From Papaver somniferum (taxonomy: Eukaryota; Streptophyta; Magnoliopsida; Ranunculales; Papaveraceae): a DNA stretch of 64,000 nucleotides. Below, piece by piece: positions 44,040 through 57,939 of this stretch. How positions within the stretch are numbered: the first letter of the stretch is position 1; the number at the start of each line of letters is the position of its first letter. The stretch is taken from assembly GCF_003573695.1 (NCBI RefSeq), contig NC_039359.1, positions 138,781,939 to 138,845,938 on the forward strand. The letters are read 5' to 3'. The notes beneath the pieces were generated by a model. It saw only the letters and a program-made list of their open reading frames with translations, was not told the DNA's origin and did no database searches. A program made the position numbers and the translations under genes.

Positions 44040-45060
44040 AAATGGCAAAAAAGCGCCTTGCTGTTTTGTCTACATGTGGGGATGTGGAGTCTAGGCGTGT
44101 AAACTAGGCGTGTAAAAATTGCTGGCAAATCTCAGGCCCGACATGTTATGTGAACAATTTACTAGACGGGCTGGGCATTTGCTGTCAATTTGTTGCTTGT
44201 CCGGTATCCGCCTGGGAACCTAATATTTGTGTACACCTAATTTATCCATTGAGGTGAAAAATGAGAGAAAGGTACAACTTAACTGAAACAAGTTATTTCA
44301 AAAAAAAAAAAATCACCACAATTGGTATAAAAATGTAGAATAATTTTTTTATCAGGACTGTAATAATATGAAAATTGTAGAATTTGGTGCTAAAAAATTT
44401 ACTAAACAACTCACGAATCTGTAACCCAGGTTCTTCCTTGTAGTCATTCATGAATTAGAATAAGAAAATGAATTAACCTCTTTAGTAAGTAAAATTTCAA
44501 TAAATTAGTAGTTTTGGGACTACTAAGTTCTATCAATTAATTTAGTGAAGTATATTAATTTAACGATAAATTAATAGGTTACTAATGTACCAATACCTGT
44601 GAATTTTAACTTTGAATTTCATTGTGTATATCATTTTCCTATAATAAAAAATATCTAGAGATTTTATTTCGTAATTACGTATATTCTTTCATGTTGAAAT
44701 TCAAACAACCAGAAGAACAACACAACAAAATCACTCTAAACTTTTCAAGAGACTACAAAAAATTAGAAATAAAGCATAATGCTATTACAAATGTGAACAA
44801 AAAACAAACAACTTGAATTCCTATTTCGGGCCGCGAGTTATAACCCCAAAGGTGTCACTATCCATATACAAAAACTCCAACAAAACAAATTGTTTAAAAA
44901 AACCCCATTTAACATAAATTGTCTATACTAGCCTTCTAGTTTAAATCACCCCAACAAAAATAAAAAACAACCCCACCTTTAATTTTAAATCACCCCAACA
45001 AAAATAAAAATCAACCCCACCATTAATTTCTATTATATTATCACCACCACAAAATAACAC
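44040..45060. other. Intergenic sequence
   Basis: AT-rich DNA with small repeats (AATCACCCCAACAAAAATAAAAA at about 44,945 and 44,990, given here as one motif of similar copies). Could be the upstream region of the minus-strand locus. No gene seen. Confidence 0.45.
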
Positions 45061-45114
45061 CACCAGCAGAACCACCACTGTGCCGCCACCACTGATCACC
45101 GTCGTCGCCAAAAA

Positions 45115-46085
45115 CAACCACTGTCAACCGCCGCCACCACCGTTACCGACCACCACCATCACCACCTCCACCGCCAACCACCACCGCGCCACCTCCTCCA
45201 CCGCCGCCAACCACCACCGCGCCACCACCTCCACCACCGCCAACCACCGCCTCCCACCACCGCCGCCGCCAACCACCACCGCCCACCGCCTCCACCGCCA
45301 CCACCGCCACCCAACACAACGCCACCACCTCCATCCCCAAAACCACCACCGCGCCACCGCCGACCACCACCACAGACCACCACTGTCGCCAACCACCACC
45401 ACCAGCAACACCACCATTATCGCCACCACCACCACCACCAGCAACACCACCACTGTCGCCAACCACCACCACCAGCAACACCACCATTATCGCCAACCAC
45501 CACCACCAGCAACACCACCATTACCGCCAACCACCACCACCAGCAACACCACCATTACCGCCGACCACCACCAGCAACACCACCATTATCGCCGACCACC
45601 ACCACCACCAGCAACACCACCACTGTCGTCAACCACCACCACCAGCAACACCACCATTATCGCCAACCACCACCACCAGCAACACCACCATTATCGCCAA
45701 CCACCACCACCAGCAACACCACCATTACCGCCAACCACCACCACCAGCAACACCACCATTACCGCCGACCACCACCAGCAACACCACCATTACCGCCAAC
45801 CACCACCACCAGCAACACCACCATTACCGCCAACCACCACCACCAGCAACACCACCATTATCGCCAACCACCACCACCAGCAACACCACCATTATCGCCA
45901 ACCACCACCACCAGCAACACCACCATTACCGCCAACCACCACCACCAGCAACACCACCATTACCGCCGACCACCACCAGCAACACCACCATTATCGCCAA
46001 CCACCACCACCAGCAACACCACCATTATCGCCAACCACCACCACCAGCAACACCACCATTATCGCCGACCGCCACCGCCACAAAA
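45115..46085. repeat. 34-bp minisatellite, three-phase open
   Basis: Units are CCACCACCAGCAACACCACC plus ATTATCGCCAACCA. The period is 34 bases, so three units (102 bases) return to phase. Read from 45,080 the plus strand is open for 336 codons and cycles through TTTTSNTTI, HHHQQHHHY and PPPPATPPL peptides. The opposite strand is also open in long runs (Val/Gly/Trp-rich). The first 300 bases are less regular CCACCGCC text. Codon content follows from the repeat, so I do not call a gene. Confidence 0.85.
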
Positions 46086-46129
46086 AATGAATTTCATTGA
46101 TCAATATTCAACAAAATAAGAAAAAAATG

Positions 46130-46455
46130 ATGAAACCAAACAGAAAAAATGATGAAACCAAAATTGGTTTCACCAAAACTAGATGAAACCTAATTAGGTT
46201 TCATCATTTTTCCACATATTGTCATTTCGCCAACACAGCTTCAATGATGAAACCAAACCAAAATAAACTAGGCAAAAATGACCAAAACTAGATAAAACCT
46301 AATTAGGTTTCATCATTTTTCCACATATTGTCATTTCGCCAACACAATTTCAATGATGAAACCAAACCAAAATAAACTAGGCAAAAATGATGAAACCAAA
46401 GTTGGTTTCACCAAAACTAGATGAAACCGAAATTGGTTTCATCATTTTTCCACAT
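46130..46455. repeat. About 109-bp tandem repeat with GATGAAACC palindromes
   Basis: Three units begin ACCAAAACTAGATRAAACC at 46,172, 46,281 and 46,410. The third is 20 bases later than expected because of an extra ATGAAACCAAAGTTGGTTTC. Each has GATGAAACC...GGTTTCATC; the first such site is a perfect 24-base palindrome. Confidence 0.8.
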
Positions 46456-46599
46456 TGTCATTTCACCAATAACCACCGCGACCAACACCATAACCACACT
46501 ATGGTTGTACGGTTCTGAGTGGCCATAACATAGTTTTGCTACTCCATAACCACGGATCAAATTAACTAGTTAATTAATTTAGAATGGAATGCTAATACG

Positions 46600-47216
<617 letters not shown>

Positions 47217-47219
47217 GCC

Positions 47220-49450
47220 TTACATATATGCATTCACCCATTCATTTTACTCAGCACCAAAGTTAGCAAAGAGTACTCATTCTTCCTTCAGAAAAACATA
47301 ATTCAAAAAGATCATGTACCTAAAAGATATAATTCTAACTTACTAACAAAAAAGAACCATAAAAGTAGCATGACTGACAACAGAAAAAAGAAAGATACTT
47401 CAGACTGGAGTATTACTAATCTAGTCGACAACGATTAAATCCTACAACAGGCACAATTAGCATACTTCAAATGCGGATGATTGCGTTCCTCACAATCTTC
47501 ATATATCCTCAGCCTATGCTTCAGATTCTACTCAACCCCCTACAGAACCACCTCCCTCAGAAGCTGTTGAAGCTCATGATGCAACTGTTGTTACTACAGA
47601 ACCTCCACCAGCTGAAAAATTCACCACCACCAGAGCTTTAGAAAGACCAACAACCTCCTGCAAACCCAACTCCACCATAGAATACCAAACCTTAGATGCC
47701 AACACCACCACCAGCAACACAAAAGCATAGAAAACCAAAAATAAAAAACAGATCAGTAAGTACATATATCCACAGATCTAAACCCCAAATCAGCAAAAAA
47801 TAAAGTAGTTGCTTCAATCTCCAGCTACTGCTCAACCCATTCTCAGTTCAGCCTTCCCAGCACTCACTTCAGCTCTGCAACATCAACTTCTCAACAGCAC
47901 AACTAGCACCAGCTGAACCCTTACCAATCTCAATTCCAGACCACCTGAAATGCCATGGCGTGACTGCACTCAGTTCAACCATCAACTTCAGTTCAGCTCA
48001 GCTCAACCCACACAATAATTCAGTTCCATTCACTCTTCCATAACTCAATTTCCCATTCAAGAATTTCACCTGCAATTGCTTCTTTCCATACTGCACATAG
48101 CACAATCTCAATTCTCAACTGCAACCCTAGCCACTGTATTTCAGAAGCTCCATAATCCATCGCTCCATTCACTGCAGAATCCACCAGATACAGCACAACA
48201 CAATACCCATTATTCATCACTGGTTGTCTCCAAAACTGAGTTGCAGATGCAAACCATCTTCTCAATCATGTATTTTTTATCATCACAATAGGAACTAGTA
48301 TAAGTAAACCACAGCCCTAATCAAGAATAAAAACACTTCAATCGAAACTATTACCTACAAAATCAAGAGCTTAAAATTTACCCTAACCCTAATATTAAAA
48401 ATTACATTTCTAAACGTGAATATGATGAATAAGAATGAGTCAGATGATTACCCAATAAGGTTAGTCACAAAATTAAGAATCGAGAACTAGGGTTTGTTGT
48501 ATCATGAATTTCTTCAAGCAGCAGCGGCAACCCCTGTAATAAAAACCCGAAAAACTGCTCAGATTTGAAATTAGTTGGGAGATGGTGAAATAAATTGAGA
48601 GAAATAGCAGAAGAATTTAGCATCACTTCAAATACAAAAGAGTTTTCATTGTGGAAATTTTCTTCCTGGTTAATGGCTTGAAATGAATCTGTTGAATGGA
48701 GTATTTTTCTTCAGAGAGGAGTCGGCTGTGAGGAAATTCGTCACCAACCCATATATGTTCTTCTTGTTCTTCAATTGTAATTACAGTTGCAACCCTAATT
48801 TCACCAATTTCTTCATCCGATCTTACAGAATCATCAAAACATCACCAGATCCACCTGTGTTTCCTTCTGATTTTTAAAATGAAACTATGGTTAGGGTTTT
48901 GATTATGGTTGATGTGACGTGAAGAGGAGTTGGGGATAAGAATCTCGAATTCTTCACCTCTTGAATCAGCGCTGTTCTTCTCGTGCAGTTCCATTGTTGT
49001 TGCTGGTGGTGGGAGAAGGAGACGGAAGAAAGAAGAAATCAGAGAAGAAGAAGAAAAGGTCGAAGGGTATGTTTGGCTTTTTTAAAAGTAACAAAAACTA
49101 AATTTACACATTATTATTTGGCTTGGGGTTTTTGTCCCAATTTTATTTGAAACGGTTTTTATTTGGTAGAACTAATATGACCGGTTTTTTCTTATCACTA
49201 GTTTGTTCACCTAGGGGTTTTGTCACTAGTTTTGTTCCTATTTTAATAACGCAAATAATTTTGTGTTATTATACTAATTATTAATTTATATATTAGTTGG
49301 ATAAATTTAAAATTTAGTCGGGTTATTAATTTAGTACAAACAAAATAAAATACTGGGCTTAAAGAAAAAACATCATTGTTGTAGGTTTATTCCTGAGAAT
49401 CACGTCACCCATTTAGTTGTCATAAGACTCGTAACATTCTCCCATCTCAC
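47220..49450. other. Unassigned sequence, possibly upstream of the exons above
   Basis: Contains repetitive CAGTTCAGCTCAACC-type text (47,850-48,020) and leader-like GAAGAAGAAG / AACCCTAG motifs near 48,480-49,070 on either strand. No domain could be recognised. Confidence 0.4.
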
Positions 49451-52400
49451 ATCACACTGCATTAATTAGAATAAAACAACCACAAGTTAGAGTGTATTTC
49501 TAAATAAAGCACAATCACCAAAATTTATCATACATCATAAAATAATATATCATTAAATTTTTTGTTCTAAGAAGATAAACATTTTACTCTCAGATAACTC
49601 TTTCTCTCGGTACTGTTTCCAGGGGTGAAACTAGAGTCTTGCTTATCCAAATTCGAGTCTGGCTTTTGGATGTCGACACCTTCACTTCTCTTTCACGTGC
49701 ATTTGTACATGCAATTATATCTCTCTGTCATAGGGAAGACCAAATCTTTGAGTTTCCTTATATCTGCATGCAATTACATCTCTTCATAATTTCGAATTAT
49801 TCCTCAACGTTACACGTTACTTTCCTTTCTAACTGCATCAACATCATCACCCTCCACCGGCAGAGATAGCTCCACTCAAATCAACCCAATTCAGCTAACA
49901 TCTTTAGCAAGCCAAGTATGACCCCAGACTCCATTTCGTCTGGCTAACTTCGGATGCAACCATCTCAATCTCGGCCACTCCTTTCTGAATCCAGCCATAT
50001 CACCCATTCATGATAACACTATTGCTTTAATCAGTCCTCGACATCTCCATCTCGTATACACGGCCATCACAACCAACACCAATTTTCCATCGCAACCAAA
50101 CAATCACTTCATTCCCGTCGACGATCCATTATTGACAGCCATGAGTTGTCGGCACTGACTACAATAGTTGTTGTCGAACCATCACCAAGCACAGATCCAT
50201 CTTCGCACCGTTCAACTTCAGCTCCTTGCCAAATTCAGGCCACAGCAAACTGCCATCGGGACATCATATAATACCACCGCCAGCCAAACCCATCATTACT
50301 GAGCTAAACCGAAACTCCATTCCATCTCCAGCCACCACTTTTCTTCACGACTTCAGTTCATATGCAGCCGAGATATTCTGAAGAACAACTATCAAAAAAA
50401 CTCCACTGACTCCTGTCATTCATCACTCCGGGATAATTTCAGTTCAAGAATTCGTCTCTCTATATGTTCTCGTCACCAAGATACCCCCAAATGTCGCTTT
50501 ACTTCCATCTTCTCAATCGAGACCAAAATAGGGTAAGAACCCATCTTTGCCAGCAGCTCTTCGGTCTTGTGTATCAGCTTCTCGTTCCCGGCCATGGCAG
50601 CAGAAACTCTCACTTCAATCGAACAGCAAACCCATACTAACTAACCAATCTGCATCTCCCTCTACTTTTCAAACGACCGCCACTGTTGCTGCTGCAGATG
50701 GAAGAATGGCTAGATTGATGAATCTGTAGCTTGGACCCATCTATTCTGTCTGTTTGACTGAACCACAGTTCAACCAACTCCTCTATCTTTCGAACTCCTA
50801 GCTGCAGCACCAGTTTAATTAACAACCTCATAAAAATCATCACTGCCCAAGTTAGTCGAACTCAGGTGACTGGATATAAACATTCCAGCCATCACGTCTT
50901 CATTCTCAATGCCTCTCTGCAAATCTTGTAAGTCCACTGCATGCGCTAATTTCAGCCAATAAAAGATTGGTACTTTGAATCTGAGTTGGAGGACATAAAC
51001 TCCACCACTTGTCTCACCATCTCTGGGTCTGTCTTGTGTGCTGCTGATATATATAGAAATACCAGGCCAGCCATATTTTGTCATTTTCGTCACAAACGTT
51101 TCTGATTAAGTCGTTTATTCATCGGTGATTGAGTTTGTTTGTACTTTCTACAAAAGCACTAAAACAGTGTCATTAGTCAAAATATCGAGTCCTAACTAAT
51201 ATAGATATGGGCATAAAATGTAGCACTTACATGCCTATCAGGTTTTCAAAACCGGTAAAACAACAACTCATATTTCAATTAAATCAATAAACAATATCAA
51301 GAGTTAGTTTATTCAAATCATAATAGCCTCAAAACCATATGTATTGAAATCGAAAGTGGTCTAATGCTCTAAGTGGTTTCAATATAAAACCTTAGCTACA
51401 AATTTTAGCAAAATAAATATGGATTTCTCAAAACCCACAAAAACAATTACAAGAAAAATAGAGGAAAGAGTAAACCATTGTCACCGAATCGTCTCTTTTC
51501 CGTTCGATCTCTTATTCTTCCGCTCTTGCCTTCACGGATGTCTAAACTGCTGCCCCAGTCTGGGCGTATGTAGCCTCCCGTTGTCGGAACCCCCTTTCTG
51601 TTCATCTCGTCGAAAGTATATAGTTGTTGCCAAGTCTTCTAATTGGACCAGACAAGCACTAGCAAAGGCCCGGTCCAAACACTACCGACACCCAACTCCC
51701 TAAATCACGCCATTACCAAACATCCGGCCAGATTATCAACTTCCATCCCGTGATCTTCCGGATATCGTCTGTTACAACTTGCAACCAGTTCAGCCATTGT
51801 TTCATCGATTGCCCATAGCTCAGCCATCAACAACAACACCATCTCCGACCACTGCCCATTCAAACTACAACAAGTACGCTGTCCAGCTCTTCTCTTCCTA
51901 ACTCAAGTGACGACACCACTCTTCCAATTTGTATCCTTCCCCTATACATTGTGAACTGCATCCGAACCAACACCTTTCTTCATCACGAGCTGCACCATCA
52001 CGAAATGACATCGTAGCACCTCTCAGATTTACTTCCTTCTCCATTCTCATCTTCCTTTACCTCCTTCACAGACATGACAACAACATACAAAGTCTGTCCA
52101 CAACATTAGGTTCGTAGTTTCCATATTGATCCATCTTCACTCGATTAAATCCAGCCACCATTTATTGCACCATTTCAACCAAGACCCACCTAACTATTGA
52201 ATCTGACAGCACTTCAGGCCATCTTCTGATCATCTAGCTACCGACAGCAACAACTATGGCAGCAAAACTCCTTTTATTTCCATCTCTTATCATCTGAATG
52301 TGTCTCTCGATATCAAACAGACTAATCTCCTTCTCCTCAGCCTTTTTACAAACCAGTTGCAGGAAGGCCTTTGTGCTTTTGGAGGTCCGATTGTTGCCTA

Positions 52401-52840
52401 ACTACGGGTTATAATCAGCTCACTTCTTCGATCATGTCTGCTATCTTGAGGACTTCATCTAAGCCCCAAGTTTAAACTCTCGAAACCAAACACATCAACC
52501 ATAGCATCAACATCTCAGTTCTTCGTTTCAGCACTTTCATTAAGCCATCCAATTCAGTCAATACCCATCAAAATATGTTCCATTCCCCTGAATTCCAGTT
52601 CTCTTCCACCATTGCCTTTCATTTCTCGCACATCTTCGGTCATCGAACCAATTCATTTCACGCAAAGAATCTTCAATTTAAATTCCACCATTTTCCGTTC
52701 AAACCTTCTCTAATTCTCGAGCCTTTCTTCTGGTACATAAAAATTAGATGGGGAGATAAAAGCGCACCACGCGTTGTGGTTAATTAATGGACACGTTATT
52801 CATTATCAAAAAAACGGAGCGTTGTTCTAACAATTTTTTT
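49451..52840. other. Long C/T/A-rich unassigned region
   Basis: Plus-strand text is rich in CCA, TCA and CTTC, with many short frames but none over 100 codons and no known motif. Texture resembles 47,500-48,300, which suggests a shared repeat class or noncoding element interior. No terminal structures were found. Confidence 0.4.
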
Positions 52841-52844
52841 TTTG

Positions 52845-53140
52845 AAATGTTATCCATTATATTGTTTATCATTATAATTGAATTTATGCAAGTTGTACGT
52901 ATTTAATCTTAGTAGATACGTCCATCTAATTATAATCGATTATGAAACTCGTTCATCGTAGAATTCGTATCTGAAAAGATAGATAACAACTTTAATCACA
53001 TAACAGAATTCCGATTGGATTATTTGGATACGACTAGATTGATCTTGGATATTGATTTTTGAGATCGTTCAAGTACTAACCTTAATAATCAGGTTCGCAT
53101 ACTCTTATCTATACTGATTGAGAAGAGGTTAGAGATATAA
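52845..53140 (+). repeat. Dispersed repeat, second copy of 11,860-12,140
   Basis: Shared blocks include TATTGTTTATC, GTACGTATT.AATCTTAGTA, GATAGATAACAA, TTATTTGGATACGACTAGAT and GAGATCGT. Same orientation as the copy at 11,860. Both probably derive from one LTR family. Confidence 0.75.
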
Positions 53141-54145
53141 ACTCTATATACATATGATGGCTGTCGTAAGTGCAATCAAATTAAATCACTTATTTCCACA
53201 CAATTAACTGGTAATATAATGGAAGAAGGATCATTTCCACGAAGAGCAGTGAATTTTAGTTGTCAAAGTGTCACAAAAAGGGGTTTGTTTTAGATTTTTG
53301 AACAAAGTAAATAAAAACAATTGAAAGTATTAAATTGTAAGCAATAGAGAGAGATGATCGAGGAATCCTTATTTGTTAATAAATATTCATTGAAGTAGTC
53401 TATTCATCTATTCGTCATTAGTCATGGATTATCACCAACCGTAGAATAACATGTACGCTTAGTTATTCCCAAAATTCCATAAATCACTGGATAACATATA
53501 CGCTTAGTCACCAGATTCTATCCATTTGAACTACCTTGAGGTACGTTTACAAGATATAATTCAGTCGAATGCTTTAGGGTTTGTGAATTTAGGTTTGATC
53601 CTTGTAATTAGACTTAGTACGCTAGGTCTACTTGCTAGGGTTGTGTCTACACACGATTGCTTTACAGAATCCCTCTACAAGGTTTCACGTTATCTATTTG
53701 TGCAAGGAATTATTCAAAAATTAGGGATATCCTAACCCTTACTAGCAATAGATTAAATCAATAAAAATATTTAATTGGCCACCTAAACAATCTATCGATC
53801 AATCATAAGTATTTTTTTAATAGTAAACACAAACGATAATCATATGAAGAAATCAAAATAAATTCATATACTGAACCAAAATCTTATTTACAAATTATAA
53901 TTCATCCTCAATCAATAGGTGTTTATCTACTCATGGATGTAGAAACATCCATGATATACATATAAGAAAAGTTAAGAGATATCGTTACGATTGATGAACT
54001 GCTCCAAAACCCAAGCTTTCACTTTGTATGTGATTTCTCCTCCCCAAGACTTACAATTTCGTGCTCTCTCTCTCTACATGGACTAATAACCATTTAAATA
54101 GATTTCCATTGCTTGGCCCTCAAGTATCTAAGTCGGTTAAGGAAC
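53141..54145. other. Unassigned sequence left of the nested LTR elements
   Basis: Includes a direct repeat ATAACATRTACGCTTAGT (53,446 and 53,483). It could be a diverged LTR or other repeat. No gene. Confidence 0.4.
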
Positions 54146-54414
54146 CCGACCCTAAATTATAATTCTATCCTCAATCCGACTTGAGGATCACTAGTTCCCA
54201 AAGAGAGGAAGATACACATGTATCATGCACCCCCCCCCCCCCCCCTCAAGAACTTGAACTCCTATGAAAGTTATATTTGGAGGTTAGGGAACTCGAAAGT
54301 TCCTTTCACCCTTCTGAACCATCTCTCTTTACTGGAAACTTGACCTTGACGTCTAATTTGAAAAGCGTCCATATCTCCTCCTCTTGTCTTAGTCACTCTT
54401 CGCTCCATAATGCA

Positions 54415-54696
54415 ATCTTATTCGAGTGGTTCTTCTTCTTCCTCGTCTTTTTCTTCAAAAACACCAGATGAAAATGTAGTAGTTTTCTTCGTCTTCGGCT
54501 TGGGTGTATAAGACTTCATGTATGTTTGTAGTGCATCCACCTTTTCTTCCATAGTTTGTAGTTTGCTTTGCTTAGGATCATCATCTGACTTCGTCATCCT
54601 TGATCCCATTGTTCTTTTAATGTCTTCTTGCTTTTCGAGTAACTCACCAAGCTGTTTGTAGAGAGATCTAGTGAAGACCATAAACCACATGGATCT
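54415..54696 (-). pseudogene. Coiled-coil acidic protein fragment of the outer element
   Basis: The minus strand encodes WFMVFTRSLYKQLGELLEKQ, then EDIKRTMG, KLQTMEEKVDALQTYMKS and a tail KDEEEEEPLE with TAA. The pre-insertion N-terminus is cut by the inner element at 54,697. It looks like a short helical protein such as a gag remnant. No match recognised. Confidence 0.45.
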
Positions 54697-57253
54697 TGTC
54701 GGGAAACCGAGGTCACGTTCATCTCTAACCGGCATGTCTATATAGAAGTCAATTCCATGAAACATCCTACTTTAGATAACTTAGCTCGAATCCATCTCTT
54801 ACATCTTTAGATTAGCATGATCGAATAATACTAGCACGAATATATAATAATACGATAATAGACAATCACACACGACACAAAGATTACGTGGTTCACCTTT
54901 GTAGGCTACATCCACGTCCAAAACCACCCCGAGAATCTTCATTATCGTAAAAAGTTATTACATCAACACACTTCATATAATCAACTAGTTATATAACCCA
55001 CTAGCGCTAAACGTTAGAAAAAACAAGACATATTACGAAGAGTTTGCCTCTTCCTTTGTTCTTCTTCTTCCATAAACTTCCACCGCCATGGTTGCTTCAA
55101 CTTTAGACAAGAACATGAATAACATCATGAATTCTAGCTTCCCCCATATGAACCCTAGAAACCCTAGATTTCTCCCATACACGTTCTCACTACAAGTCAC
55201 TCTTCTCACAAAGATTATGCACCATCACCGACCATCGTAGGACACAATGGTTGTGACCCAATCACTCTCATAAAGAGAGAGGATTCTACAAGAGAGATTT
55301 CTACTCACAATATAAACCCTCTTATATAGTAGACAAATCCTTGCTTCCCAAGTCTTGGAGAACTTCTAAGAATAGTCTTCCACCTTAATTAGGAAATCCT
55401 AAACTTGGAAAACACTCCTACAAACCGTCACACAAGTTTCCTAATTCAAGTAAACCTTGTAGACATTCCAAACCCGAAACTTCCCTTTACCCACGGTTTT
55501 GACAACATTATATCACTGTTTCTGCTTCAAAAACGGTCACCTAAAGTTCAATTTCAGTCATATGGTTTTGTATACGGAACAAAACCCCAACAATCACCAC
55601 CTTTTGTGACGTGAACAAAACCACCATCTTCACTCAAACAAGGCATGCATCGTTGACAACCTTTTGCAAGGCCATCCTCGCAGACATCATCACTAGGACG
55701 AATCAAAATTGTCTTGTGCTTTGAGCTTGAACGACCACCTAAGCCAAATTCCTCCTTTGCACTTGCACCACCGGAATCGTTATTCGTCGATCTTCTAGCA
55801 TCATCACAAACAATTTATTCATATAATTTATACAAGTTTCTGCATGACTTGTATCAAACTACTTCGTCGCCATGATCACTCATTATTCCACCTTCGTAGA
55901 ATTCTTATTCTTCGACACATGTCTAACACTTGACATTGTTTTATCTGAGCCATCAAACAATTCCAGACGGACTTAACCGACTTCAAGAACCAACCATCTT
56001 AAGTCATCCTCCATGTAGACAAAACATGCTACAATCTTCATATGTTGTGTATGAATGATTGTCACTTAGCACCACCATGATTCAAAACATTCTCCTGGCA
56101 ATATTTTGCAGACACCAGTTGAACCCACGAACGATCTTCTCTTGCAAAGAAAACACATTCAACACGAATCATAGTCACATCAAGAAAATTGTCGAATATT
56201 TCTTAATGTCGTTCTATTCTTTGTTCGGTCTTGATTTACTCATCATCTTTACGAACTATATCATTCTGCTACGAACCAAGATTTTTTCTTCTTTGAAACC
56301 TCTTGTTCAAATTACCGAATCTCTGCCATCTTTATCTACGCTCACTGCACCACTTGTCGGGAAACCGAGGTGACGGTCATCTCGAACCGTCATGTTTACA
56401 TAGAAGTCAATTCCATGAAACATCCTACTTTAGATAACTTAGCTCAAATCCATCTCTTACATCTTTATATTAGCATGATCGAATAATACTAGCACGAATA
56501 TATAATAATACGATAATAGACAATCACACACAACACAAAGATTACGTGGTTCACCTTTGTAGGCTACATCCACGTCCAAAACCATCCCGAGAATCTTCAT
56601 TATCGTAACAAGTTATTACATCAACACACTTCATATAATCAACTAGTTATATAACCCACTAGCGCTAAACGTTAGAAACAACAAGACATATTACGAAGAG
56701 TTTACCTCTTCCTTTGTTCTTCTTCTTCCATAAACCTCTACCGCCATGGTTGCTTCAACTTTAGACAAGAACATGAAAAACATCATGAATTCTAGCTTCC
56801 CCCATATGATCCCTAGAAACCCTAGATTTCTCCCATACCCGTTCTCACTACAAGTCACTCTTCTCACAAAGATTTTGCACCATCACCGACCATCGTAGGA
56901 CACAAGGGTTGTGACCTAATCAATCTCATAAAAAGAGAGGATTCTACAAGAGAATAGATTTCTACTCACGATATAAGCCCTCTTATATAGTAGACAAATC
57001 ATTGCTTCCCAAGTCTTGGAGAACTTCTAATAATAGTCTTCCACCTTAATTAGGAAATCCTAAACTTGGAAAACACTCCTACAAACCGTCACACAAGTTT
57101 CCTAATTCAAGTAAACCTTCTAGACATTCCAAACCCGAAAATGCTCTTTACCCACGGTTTTGACAACATTAGATCACTGTTTCTGCTTCAAAAACTGTCA
57201 CCTAAAGTCCAATTTCAGCCATATGGTTTTGTATACGAAACAAAACCCCAACA
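54697..57253 (-). mobile_element. Compact LTR element (2.56 kb) with TSD GATCT
   Basis: LTRs 54,697-55,592 (896 bp) and 56,355-57,253 (899 bp) begin TGTCGGGAAACCGAGGT and end AAAACCCCAACA, so on the minus strand they run TGTTGGGG...CCCGACA. GATCT flanks both ends (54,692-54,696 and 57,254-57,258). A minus-strand TATA (CTATATAAGAGGG) lies in each LTR, and minus AAAAGGTGGTGAT beside the left LTR fits a purine tract. The interior (762 bp) has no recognised domain, so it is non-autonomous. LTRs differ only by scattered changes, so the insertion is fairly young. Confidence 0.9.
55593..56354. other. Interior of the compact LTR element
   Basis: 762 bases without protease, RT or integrase motifs. 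A plus-strand frame of 104 codons (56,059) is antisense to the element and has no known domain. Confidence 0.6.
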
Positions 57254-57939
57254 GATCTATCATAGAAACTAAACTTGCTTCTGGTACCAACTTGATACAT
57301 ATTGATATATGTACCTTAGTGACTATTATTATTGAGGCGGAATTCATAATAATAATAGACGAAAACTAGAAAACAGAACACGCGAGAAACAAAATTCGAA
57401 GAAAATATCTTCTCTAGATTATGAAAAAAAACTATTACATTCTCTCTTTGTTACGGTCACAATCTCTCCAGGTAAATAACCTTTAACTATTTGCTAAGTT
57501 TGCTTATACAATAATTAATTGCGTCACAAACTTCTCTCAAGGTGATTTGTCTCACAAATCTCCCTTTCTAGGTGTGTCTGTATCACAAACCACGCTATCT
57601 AGATATCTTAGCTATGATCTAAACATCTCTATTTATAATTTTAACGGTTTCCCAAACCTTCTAGGAATCTATTTCCTTATCTAGGAATAATTCCTTATCG
57701 AGGTATATTTCCTTATCTAGGAATATTACCTTGTCTAGGAAGTATTTCCTTATCTAGGTATACTTTCTTACTTTGGTTTGGTTTCCCAAACCTCCCAGGA
57801 ACCTATTTTTCCTTCTATAGGAATAATGCCTTAAATCAGTAATCCCTCATAAATTATAATATTTTTATCCTCAATCCGACTTGAGGATGATTACTAGTTC
57901 CCTGAGAGAGGAAGATACACGTGTATTAGTGTTCAAAGG

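Larger units (their letters stand above)
54146..57928 (-). mobile_element. Small outer LTR element, host of a nested insertion
   Basis: The right LTR is 57,293-57,928 (minus strand TAATACACGTGTATC...ATGTATCA). Next to it the minus strand has TGGTACCAGAAGCAAG, resembling a tRNA-Met-type primer site. On the left, 54,146-54,228 repeats the LTR start (minus TGATACATGTGTATCTTCC), preceded by a purine tract seen as a run of 17 C at 54,230-54,246. Only about 85 bases of the left LTR match the right one, so the rest is replaced or very diverged. The interior is about 0.5 kb once the inner element is removed. Confidence 0.55.

Noticed and set aside
45124..45496. Gly/Val/Trp-rich open frames on the minus strand of the minisatellite
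   Set aside because: They follow from the repeat composition and have no independent coding evidence.
54230..54246. C17 run as a sequencing error
   Set aside because: It fits the purine tract of the outer LTR element, although its exact length may be unreliable.
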